Shown here in pieces: positions 57,320-64,000 of a stretch of 64,000 nt of DNA. The stretch lies in assembly GCF_900188405.1 (NCBI RefSeq), contig NZ_FZOF01000020.1:108842-172841 (forward strand). Reading direction: 5' to 3'. This stretch comes from Actinacidiphila glaucinigra (GTDB taxonomy: Bacteria; Actinomycetota; Actinomycetes; Streptomycetales; Streptomycetaceae). How positions within the stretch are numbered: the first letter of the stretch is position 1; every line of letters begins with the position of its first letter. The position numbers and the translations under genes were made by a program. The notes below the pieces were generated by a model, which saw only the letters and a program-made list of their open reading frames with translations, had not been told where the DNA came from and did not search any database.

Positions 57320-58757
57320 GCGAACGGCCGTCGTGATCGGCGGCGGGCTCGCGGGGACGACGGCGGCACTGGCACTGGCCGACGCCGGACTGCGCGTCAC
57401 CCTGCTCGAGGCCCGGCCCCGGCTGGGCGGGCTCGCCTTCTCCTTCCAGCGCGGCGACCTGACCGTCGACAACGGGCAGCACGTCTTCCTGCGCTGCTGC
57501 GTCGCCTACCTGCGGTTCCTTGAGCGCATCGACGCGGCCGACCTCGTCACCCTCCAGGACCGGCTCGACGTACCGGTACTCGACGTGGCGACCCCGCGGC
57601 CCCGGCTCGGCCGGCTGCGCCGCGCGGGGCTGCCCGTACCGCTGCACCTGGCCGCGAGCCTGGCCACGTACCCGCATCTCTCCCTGGCCGAGCGGGCGTC
57701 CGTCGGGCGCGCCGCGCTCGCGCTGCGCTCGCTCGACCCCGCCGACCCGGCGCTCGACGACGTGGACTTCGGCACCTGGCTGCGCGAGCACGGCCAGTCG
57801 GCCCGCACCATCGAGGCGCTGTGGGACCTGGTCGGCGTGGCCACGCTCAACGCCACGGCCGACGAGGCGTCACTGGGCCTGGCCGCCAAGGTCTTCAAGA
57901 CCGGCCTGCTCTCCGCCCCGGGCGCCGCGGACATCGGCTGGGCCGCCCGGCCGCTCGGCGAGCTGCACGACGACCGCGCCCGCACCGCCCTGGACAAGGC
58001 GGGCGTGCGCACCCTGCTGCGCACCCGCGCCACCTCGCTCACCCGCACGGACGCGTCCGAGCCGGTACGGTCCGGCGACGGCGGCCCCGGGGGCGGCGGA
58101 CCGGTCTGGGAGGTCGAGGCCGAGACCGGACCCGGACGCGCCGAGCGCTTCACGGCGGACACGGTCGTCCTGGCCGTGCCCCAGCAGGAGGCCCACGGGC
58201 TGCTCCCCGCGGGCGCCCTGGCCGACCAGGACGCGCTGCTGCGCATCGGCACCGCGCCGATCCTCAACGTGCACGTCGTGTACGACCGCCAGGTCATGCG
58301 GCAGCCGTTCTTCGCCGCCCTCGGCAGCCCCGTGCAGTGGGTCTTCGACCGCACGGAGCACTCCGGACTCACCGGCGGCGGCCAGTACGTCGCCCTGTCC
58401 CAGTCGGCGGCCCAGGAGGAGATCGACCTCCCGGTGGCCGAGCTGCGAAAGCGCTACCTGCCGGAGCTGGAGCGGCTGCTCCCGGTCGCGCGCGAAGCCG
58501 CCGTACTGGACTTCTTCGTCACCAGGGAACGGACCGCGACCTTCGCGCCCCTCCCCGGTGTCGGCGCCCTCCGCCCGGGTGCCCGCACCCGGGCGGACGG
58601 CGTCTGGCTCGCCGGCGCCTGGACCGCCACCGGCTGGCCCGCGACGATGGAAAGCGCGGTCCGCAGCGGTTTGCAAGCCTCCCGAGCAGCTTTGACCGCA
58701 CTCCGCCATCCCTTCGACCCACGTACCTTCGCAATCGAAGGCCTGGAGCCGGTATGA
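57312..58757 (+). CDS. hpnE: hydroxysqualene dehydroxylase HpnE
   Basis: The ATG at 57312 has GGGGAGGG upstream and begins the FAD-binding GXGXXG-type motif VVIGGGLAGTTAALALADAG. The 481-residue flavoprotein of the amine-oxidase/phytoene-desaturase type continues with LLEARPRLGGLAFSF and ends with the FAD-contact GVWLAGAWTATGWPATMESA. HpnE reduces hydroxysqualene to squalene. The stop overlaps the polyprenyl synthase start as ATGA. Confidence 0.93.
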   Translation: MAERTAVVIGGGLAGTTAALALADAGLRVTLLEARPRLGGLAFSFQRGDLTVDNGQHVFLRCCVAYLRFLERIDAADLVTLQDRLDVPVLDVATPRPRLGRLRRAGLPVPLHLAASLATYPHLSLAERASVGRAALALRSLDPADPALDDVDFGTWLREHGQSARTIEALWDLVGVATLNATADEASLGLAAKVFKTGLLSAPGAADIGWAARPLGELHDDRARTALDKAGVRTLLRTRATSLTRTDASEPVRSGDGGPGGGGPVWEVEAETGPGRAERFTADTVVLAVPQQEAHGLLPAGALADQDALLRIGTAPILNVHVVYDRQVMRQPFFAALGSPVQWVFDRTEHSGLTGGGQYVALSQSAAQEEIDLPVAELRKRYLPELERLLPVAREAAVLDFFVTRERTATFAPLPGVGALRPGARTRADGVWLAGAWTATGWPATMESAVRSGLQASRAALTALRHPFDPRTFAIEGLEPV

Positions 58758-59875
58758 GCATGACCAGTGCAATCAGAGGAGAGAATGTGACCGCTGGCAA
58801 CGAGCAGATGACCGCGGGCGTCGACAGAGCGACCGTGACCGCGCTCCTGGAGCGCGGCCGCGAGCTGTCCACGCCGGTGCTGCGCGCCGCCGTGGACCGC
58901 CTCGCACCCCCGATGGACACCGTCGCCGCCTACCACTTCGGATGGATCGACGCCGCGGGCAACCCGTCCCACGGCGACAGCGGCAAGGCCGTACGTCCCG
59001 CACTCGCCCTGCTGTCCGCCGAGGCGGCGGGCGCCGCTCCGGAGGTGGGCGTCCCCGGGGCGGTCGCCGTGGAGCTGGTGCACAACTTCTCCCTGCTGCA
59101 CGACGACCTGATGGACGGTGACGAGCAGCGCCGCCACCGCGACACCGTCTGGAAGGTGCACGGCCCCGCCCAGGCCATCCTGGTCGGCGACGCGCTCTTC
59201 GCCCTCGCCAACGAGATCCTGCTGGAGCAGGGCACCGTCGAGGCCGGCCGGGCCACCCGCCGGATCACCACCGCGACCCGCAAGCTGATCGACGGTCAGG
59301 CCCAGGACATCTCCTTCGAGCACCGCGAGCGGGTCACCGTCGAGGAGTGCCTGGAGATGGAGGGCAACAAGACCGGCGCCCTCCTGGCCTGCGCCTGCTC
59401 CATCGGCGCGGTGCTCGGCGGCGCCTCCGAGGCCGACGCCGACGCCCTGGAGGAGTACGGCTACCACCTCGGTCTGTCGTTCCAGGCCATCGACGACCTG
59501 CTGGGCATCTGGGGCGACCCGGCCGCCACCGGCAAGCAGACCTGGAGCGACCTGCGGCAGCGCAAGAAGTCCCTGCCGGTGGTCGCCGCGCTGGCCGCGG
59601 GCGGCTCCGCCTCGCGGCGCCTCGCCGAACTCCTGGCCGCGGACGCGAAGGCCGCGGATTCGTCGGAACGCAGCGACATCGAGTCCTTCGACGAGGAAGA
59701 GTTCGCCACACGCGCGGCGTTGATCGAAGAAGCCGGCGGCCGGGAGTGGACTTCCCGGGAAGCCCGCCGGCAGTACGCCACCGCGATCGCCGCACTCGAC
59801 AAAATGGACATGCCGGGAGAAGTTCGCCGTAAGCTCGTGGGTCTGGCGGATTTCGTGGTGGTTCGCGAGAAGTAA
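58754..59875 (+). CDS. polyprenyl (farnesyl-type) diphosphate synthase
   Basis: The protein has about 373 residues with the first Asp-rich motif LLHDDLMDGDEQRRH (DDxxD) and the second AIDDLLGIWGD, the hallmarks of E-prenyl diphosphate synthases; also GKAVRPALALLSAEA. It most likely supplies FPP to HpnD. Two starts are possible: ATG 58754, overlapping the hpnE stop with a TGGAG site, or GTG 58787 behind a better AGAGGAGAG site. The first is given. Confidence 0.92.
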   Translation: MSMTSAIRGENVTAGNEQMTAGVDRATVTALLERGRELSTPVLRAAVDRLAPPMDTVAAYHFGWIDAAGNPSHGDSGKAVRPALALLSAEAAGAAPEVGVPGAVAVELVHNFSLLHDDLMDGDEQRRHRDTVWKVHGPAQAILVGDALFALANEILLEQGTVEAGRATRRITTATRKLIDGQAQDISFEHRERVTVEECLEMEGNKTGALLACACSIGAVLGGASEADADALEEYGYHLGLSFQAIDDLLGIWGDPAATGKQTWSDLRQRKKSLPVVAALAAGGSASRRLAELLAADAKAADSSERSDIESFDEEEFATRAALIEEAGGREWTSREARRQYATAIAALDKMDMPGEVRRKLVGLADFVVVREK

Positions 59876-59973
59876 AGACACAACTGGAGCGCAGTACGTC
59901 GCCGGCCGGGCGCGCGTGACGGCCGACGGCAGCCCCAACACCGCAGACGGAACGACTGTGCAAAGGGGAAGCC

Positions 59974-62001
59974 ATGACAGCGACGACCGACGGCGGTCCC
60001 GGGGGCGAGGCGGCCCGCGGGACACCCTCGGCCAGAACGAAGACCTCGGGCGCGATCCCGGAGCCGGCGTCAGGTCCCGGGACCGGCGGCCTCTCCGGCC
60101 GGACCGAGGAGCTCGCGGCCGAGGCCGCGCGCCGGGCCACCGGCCACCTGCTGGCCCGCCAGCATCCTGACGGCTGGTGGAAGGGCGACCTCGAGACCAA
60201 CGTCACGATGGACGCCGAGGACCTGCTGCTCCGTCAGTTCCTCGGCATCCAGGACGAGACGGTCACCGGGGCCGCCGGCCGCTGGATCAGGTCCCAGCAG
60301 CGTGAGGACGGCGCCTGGCCCACCTTCCACGGCGGGCCCGGCGACCTGTCGGCCACCGTCGAGGCCTACGTCGCGCTGCGGCTCGCGGGAGACGCCCCGG
60401 AGGAGCCGTGGATGGCCGCCGCGTCGGCCTTCGTGCGCGAGCGGGGCGGCATCGCCCGGTGCCGGGTCTTCACCCGGATCTGGCTCGCGCTGTTCGGCTG
60501 GTGGCGCTGGGACGACCTCCCGGAGCTGCCGCCCGAGCTCATCTACCTGCCCAAGTGGGTCCCGCTCAACATCTACTCCTTCGCCAGCTGGGCCCGGCAG
60601 ACCATCGTGCCGCTCACCATCGTCGCCGCCCACCGGCCGGTACGGCCCGCCCCGTTCGTCCTCGACGAGCTGCACACCGACCCCGCGCGGCCCAACCCGC
60701 CGGTCCCGCGGGCGCCGCTGTCCAGCTGGGACGGGTTCTTCCAGCGGCTCGACCGGGCCCTGCACGCCTACCGCAAGGTCAGCGTCCGTCCGCTGCGGCG
60801 GGCCGCGATGCGCTCGGCGGCGCGCTGGATCATCGAACGCCAGGAGAACGACGGCTGCTTCGGCGGCATCCAGCCGCCCGCCGTGTACTCCGTCATCGCG
60901 CTCCACCTGCTCGGCTACGACCTCGACCACCCCGTGCTGCGCGCCGGACTCAAGGCGCTCGACGAGTTCGCGGTCTGGCCGGACAAGGACACGCGGATGA
61001 TCGAGGCGTGCCAGTCCCCGGTCTGGGACACCTGCCTCGCCACCATCGCGCTGGCCGACGCGGGTGTGCCCGCCGACGACCCCGCGCTGGTCAAGGCGGT
61101 GGACTGGATGCTGGGAGAGCAGATCACCAAGTCCGGGGACTGGGCCGTGCAACGGCCCGGGCTGCCCTCGGGCGGCTGGGCGTTCGAGTTCCAGAACGAC
61201 ACCTACCCCGACATCGACGACACCGCGGAGGTCGTCCTCGCCCTGATCAGGGTCGACCACCCGGAGCCGGAGCGGGTGAAGGCCTCGGTCGACCGGGGGG
61301 TGCGCTGGAACGTCGGGATGCAGTCGAAGAACGGCGCCTGGGGCGCCTTCGACGCCGACAACACCAGCGCCTTCCCCAACCGGCTGCCCTTCTGCGACTT
61401 CGGCGAGGTCATCGACCCGCCGTCGGCCGACGTCACGGCCCACGTGGTCGAGATGCTGGCCGCCCTCGGCCTGGAGCACGCCCCGCACACCCGGCGCGGG
61501 ATCGACTGGCTGCTCGCCGAACAGGAGCGCAGCGGTGCCTGGTTCGGCCGCTGGGGCGTCAACTACATCTACGGCACCGGGTCGGTGGTCCCGGCCCTCG
61601 TGGCGGCCGGCCTCCCGGCGGCCCACCCCGCGATCCGGCGGGCGGTGGGCTGGCTGGAGTCCGTGCAGAACGAGGACGGGGGCTGGGGCGAGGACCTGCG
61701 CTCGTACTCCTTGGCCGAGTGGGCCGGCCGCGGCGAGTCCACGGCCTCCCAGACGGCCTGGGCGCTGCTGGCCCTGCTGGCGGCCGGCGAACGCGAGGGG
61801 GAGGCGGTACGGCGCGGGGTGCGCTGGCTGGCCGGGACCCAGAACGAGGACGGGTCCTGGGACGAGCCGTACTTCACCGGCACCGGCTTCCCCAGGGACT
61901 TCTCCATCAACTACCACCTCTACCGGATGGTCTTCCCGCTCACCGCGCTCGGGCGCTACGTGCGCGGGGAGCCGTTCGGCGGGCTACGGAAGGGGGCCTG
62001 A
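59974..62001 (+). CDS. shc: squalene-hopene cyclase
   Basis: The 675-residue protein has the catalytic DxDD motif (DIDDTAEVV, about 412-420) and several QW repeats such as QREDGAWPTF, QNEDGGWGED and QNEDGSWDEP. An N-terminal tail of about 45 Gly/Pro/Thr-rich residues precedes the first repeat. It cyclises squalene to hopene/hopanol at the membrane. The ATG at 59974 has an AAGGGGA site. It is the central enzyme of the operon; the stop shares one base with the hpnG start (TGATG). Confidence 0.96.
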   Translation: MTATTDGGPGGEAARGTPSARTKTSGAIPEPASGPGTGGLSGRTEELAAEAARRATGHLLARQHPDGWWKGDLETNVTMDAEDLLLRQFLGIQDETVTGAAGRWIRSQQREDGAWPTFHGGPGDLSATVEAYVALRLAGDAPEEPWMAAASAFVRERGGIARCRVFTRIWLALFGWWRWDDLPELPPELIYLPKWVPLNIYSFASWARQTIVPLTIVAAHRPVRPAPFVLDELHTDPARPNPPVPRAPLSSWDGFFQRLDRALHAYRKVSVRPLRRAAMRSAARWIIERQENDGCFGGIQPPAVYSVIALHLLGYDLDHPVLRAGLKALDEFAVWPDKDTRMIEACQSPVWDTCLATIALADAGVPADDPALVKAVDWMLGEQITKSGDWAVQRPGLPSGGWAFEFQNDTYPDIDDTAEVVLALIRVDHPEPERVKASVDRGVRWNVGMQSKNGAWGAFDADNTSAFPNRLPFCDFGEVIDPPSADVTAHVVEMLAALGLEHAPHTRRGIDWLLAEQERSGAWFGRWGVNYIYGTGSVVPALVAAGLPAAHPAIRRAVGWLESVQNEDGGWGEDLRSYSLAEWAGRGESTASQTAWALLALLAAGEREGEAVRRGVRWLAGTQNEDGSWDEPYFTGTGFPRDFSINYHLYRMVFPLTALGRYVRGEPFGGLRKGA

Positions 62002-62603
62002 TGGGGCCGTCCGGCCCAGCCCTGGTCATCGTCTGCGCGCTGCGGGTGGAACGGTTCGCCCTTCGCGGCGGCGACCGCAGCCACGCGGCCGGCCCGGTCG
62101 CCTTCGTGCGCACGGGCATGGGGCCGCAGGCCGCGGAACGCGCCGTCACCGCCGCGCTGCGCGATCCCGCCCTGGACGGTGCGGCGGTCCTCACCACCGG
62201 CTTCTGCGCCGGTCTGGCCCCCGGGATGCGGCCGGGCGACGTGGTCGTCGCCGACGAGCCGCCCGACGGGGAATCACTCGCCGCCGCCCTCAAGGCGGCG
62301 GGACACACCGTGCACGTGGGCCGGCTCGCGGAGTCGGACCACGTCGTACGGGGCCCGGAGCGGGCGGCGCTCCGGGCCACCGGTGCCGTCGCCGTCGACA
62401 TGGAGTCGGCGGCGATGATGCGGGCCGCGCTCGCCCGGGGTCCACGCCCGGTCGCCGCGGCCCGCGTGGTCGTCGACACGCCCGAGTTCGAGCTCGTGCG
62501 GGTCGGCACGCTCCGCACGGGGATCACCGCTTTCCGCGTGCTGAGGGACCTTCTTCCTGCCTTTCTCGATTGGCACCGCTCTACTGCGCTCCCCTGGAGG
62601 TGA
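62001..62603 (+). CDS. hpnG: adenosylhopane nucleosidase HpnG
   Basis: The 200-residue protein is of the nucleoside phosphorylase-like fold: VIVCALRVERFAL, TTGFCAGLAPGMRPGDVVVAD and AVDMESAAMMRAA with the purine/ribose-contact Glu. HpnG removes adenine from adenosylhopane to give ribosylhopane on the way to bacteriohopanetetrol. It is shorter than MTA/SAH nucleosidases, as usual for HpnG. It lies between shc and hpnH. Confidence 0.92.
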   Translation: MGPSGPALVIVCALRVERFALRGGDRSHAAGPVAFVRTGMGPQAAERAVTAALRDPALDGAAVLTTGFCAGLAPGMRPGDVVVADEPPDGESLAAALKAAGHTVHVGRLAESDHVVRGPERAALRATGAVAVDMESAAMMRAALARGPRPVAAARVVVDTPEFELVRVGTLRTGITAFRVLRDLLPAFLDWHRSTALPWR

Positions 62604-62608
62604 GCTAG

Positions 62609-63637
62609 ATGGCCATGCCGCTTCGACAGTCCATCAGGGTCGGCACCTACCTCTTCGAACAGAAAATGCTCCGCAGGCGTGAGAAGTTCCCTCTCATCGT
62701 CGAACTCGAGCCGCTTTTCGCCTGCAACCTGAAATGCGAGGGCTGCGGGAAGATCCAGCACCCGGCGGGAGTGCTGAAGCAGCGCATGCCGGTGGCACAG
62801 GCCGTGGGCGCCGTCCTGGAATCGGGCGCACCGATGGTCTCGATCGCCGGCGGCGAACCGCTGATGCACCCGCAGATCGACGAGATCGTGCGGCAGCTGG
62901 TGGCGAAGAGGAAGTACGTCTTCCTCTGCACCAACGCCATGCTGCTGCGCAAGAAGCTGGAGAACTTCACACCCTCGCCCTACTTCGCGTTCGCCGTGCA
63001 CATCGACGGACTGCGCGAGCGGCACGACGAGTCGGTCGCGAAGGAAGGAGTCTTCGACGAGGCGGTCGAGGCGATCAAGGAGGCCAAGCGGCGCGGTTTC
63101 CGGGTCACCACCAACTCGACCTTCTTCAACACCGACACCCCGCAGACCATCATCGAGGTCCTCAACTTCCTCAATGACGACCTGCAGGTCGACGAGATGA
63201 TGATCTCGCCGGCCTACGCCTACGAGAAGGCTCCCGACCAGGAGCACTTCCTCGGCGTGGAACAGACCCGCGAACTGTTCAAGAAGGCCTTCTCGGGCGG
63301 CAACCGGAAGAAGTGGCGGCTCAACCACAGCCCTCTCTTCCTGGACTTCCTCGAGGGCAAGGTCGACTTCCCGTGCACCGCCTGGGCGATTCCCAACTAC
63401 TCCCTGTTCGGCTGGCAGCGCCCCTGCTACCTGATGAGCGACGGTTACGTGACCACGTACAAGGAGCTCGTCGAGGACACCGACTGGAGCAAGTACGGCC
63501 GCGGCAAGGATCCGCGGTGCGCCAACTGCATGGCGCACTGCGGCTACGAGCCGACCGCCGTCCTGGCCACGATGACCTCCCTCAAGGAGTCCATCAGGGC
63601 GACCCGGGAGACCGTCACCGGCAACCGCGGGAAGTGA
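62609..63637 (+). CDS. hpnH: adenosyl-hopene transferase HpnH (radical SAM)
   Basis: The 342-residue protein has the 4Fe-4S radical SAM motif CNLKCEGC (about 33-40) after IVELEPLFA, the GGEPLMHPQIDE motif, and a C-terminal Cys cluster DPRCANCMAHCGYEP, all as in HpnH. It attaches a 5'-deoxyadenosyl group to hopene to start the C35 side chain. The start at 62609 follows hpnG by 5 bp, with GGAGG upstream. Confidence 0.95.
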   Translation: MAMPLRQSIRVGTYLFEQKMLRRREKFPLIVELEPLFACNLKCEGCGKIQHPAGVLKQRMPVAQAVGAVLESGAPMVSIAGGEPLMHPQIDEIVRQLVAKRKYVFLCTNAMLLRKKLENFTPSPYFAFAVHIDGLRERHDESVAKEGVFDEAVEAIKEAKRRGFRVTTNSTFFNTDTPQTIIEVLNFLNDDLQVDEMMISPAYAYEKAPDQEHFLGVEQTRELFKKAFSGGNRKKWRLNHSPLFLDFLEGKVDFPCTAWAIPNYSLFGWQRPCYLMSDGYVTTYKELVEDTDWSKYGRGKDPRCANCMAHCGYEPTAVLATMTSLKESIRATRETVTGNRGK

Positions 63638-63644
63638 CGTCGCG

Positions 63645-64000
63645 ATGAAAGCTGTCGAGCCCGTCGCGCTCGGCCTGCCGTCCGTGCCGGCCCGGCCACT
63701 CGCGGAGCGCCGCCGTTCGCGGCGCATCCAGGTCGGGCCGGTGGCGGTGGGCGGCGACGCCCCCGTCTCGGTCCAGTCGATGACGACCACGCTCACCGCC
63801 GACGTCAACGCGACGCTGCAGCAGATCGCCGAACTGACGGCGTCCGGCTGCCAGATCGTCCGTGTGGCCTGCCCGTCGCAGGACGACGCGGACGCGCTGG
63901 CGCAGATCGCGAGGAAGTCGCAGATCCCGGTGATCGCGGACATCCACTTCCAGCCGAAGTACGTGTTCGCGGCGATCGACGCGGGGTGTGCGGCGGTGCG
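63645..64000 (+). CDS. ispG: 4-hydroxy-3-methylbut-2-enyl diphosphate synthase IspG, 5' part (cut by window end)
   Basis: The ATG at 63645 begins an open frame running off the window. The first 118 residues show RRRSRRIQVGPVAVGGDAP, VSVQSMTTTLTADVNAT and VRVACPSQDDADALAQIA, then VIADIHFQPKYV, the IspG TIM-barrel start. IspG makes HMBPP in the MEP pathway. Placed 7 bp after hpnH, it is a second, cluster-linked copy or the only one; the rest of the gene and of the operon is outside the window. Confidence 0.94.
   Translation, partial: MKAVEPVALGLPSVPARPLAERRRSRRIQVGPVAVGGDAPVSVQSMTTTLTADVNATLQQIAELTASGCQIVRVACPSQDDADALAQIARKSQIPVIADIHFQPKYVFAAIDAGCAAV

Overview
The window is chromosomal DNA of a Streptomyces (or close relative). 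It has very high GC with strong third-position GC bias, many GTG starts, ATGA/GTGA-coupled operons and a complete actinomycete hopanoid operon. The gene order SCO6745-like protein / idi / polyol-phosphate cluster / hpnC-D-E / polyprenyl synthase / shc / hpnG / hpnH / ispG matches, from memory, the S. coelicolor region around SCO6745 to SCO6767. No database search was possible.

Layout. (1) 1-4.7 kb: end of a PIG-L deacetylase, a PiT phosphate transporter with a small membrane partner, a frameshifted DUF4291 gene, a MmcQ/YjbR protein and a secreted M14 carboxypeptidase. (2) 4.78-12.14 kb: a Tn3-family transposon with 44-bp imperfect terminal repeats and a GGATT repeat flanking it. It carries tnpA (with an early TTA codon and an amber stop near the C-terminus), a PadR-ABC ATPase-FtsX permease passenger operon, a res-like region and a serine resolvase. 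(3) 12.19-19.34 kb: an array of four tRNA-like genes about 60 bp beyond the transposon end. It is followed closely by a zinc-finger/SDR protein and an LRR protein. A convergent operon encodes an unknown protein, a HEXXH/VWA protein (DUF2201 type) and a tandem AAA+ (MoxR-like) ATPase. This is the strongest candidate for an undescribed system.

(4) 19.4-27.8 kb: a seven-gene acyl-CoA catabolic operon (TIGR03084 protein, biotin-dependent carboxylase beta and alpha, acyl-CoA dehydrogenase, acyl-CoA synthetase, enoyl-CoA hydratase, TetR) behind a CAAGC-GT-GCTTG palindrome. (5) 28-44.9 kb: mostly single genes: AEC permease, GNAT, acyl-ACP desaturase with tandem operators, DDAH, ABC-F ATPase, glutathione peroxidase, L,D-transpeptidase-like protein, FUSC and DMT transporters, LysR/EamA pair, SCO6745-like protein, flavin-binding protein, enoyl-CoA hydratase, HdeD-like protein, an anti-sigma-type ATPase and idi. 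A 0.6-kb gap at 39.7-40.3 kb holds three copies of a palindromic repeat.

(6) 45-54.7 kb: a CDF cation exporter, galE, a relic of an ABC ATPase, then a coupled operon encoding CDP-alcohol transferase, nucleotidyltransferase, glycerol-1-phosphate dehydrogenase-like enzyme, second CDP-alcohol transferase, GT2 and a TagGH-type ABC exporter. It probably makes and exports a phosphodiester-linked polyol lipid or polymer. (7) 55.2-64 kb: the hopanoid operon from presqualene/squalene synthesis through cyclisation to C35 side-chain building, running into ispG of the MEP pathway.
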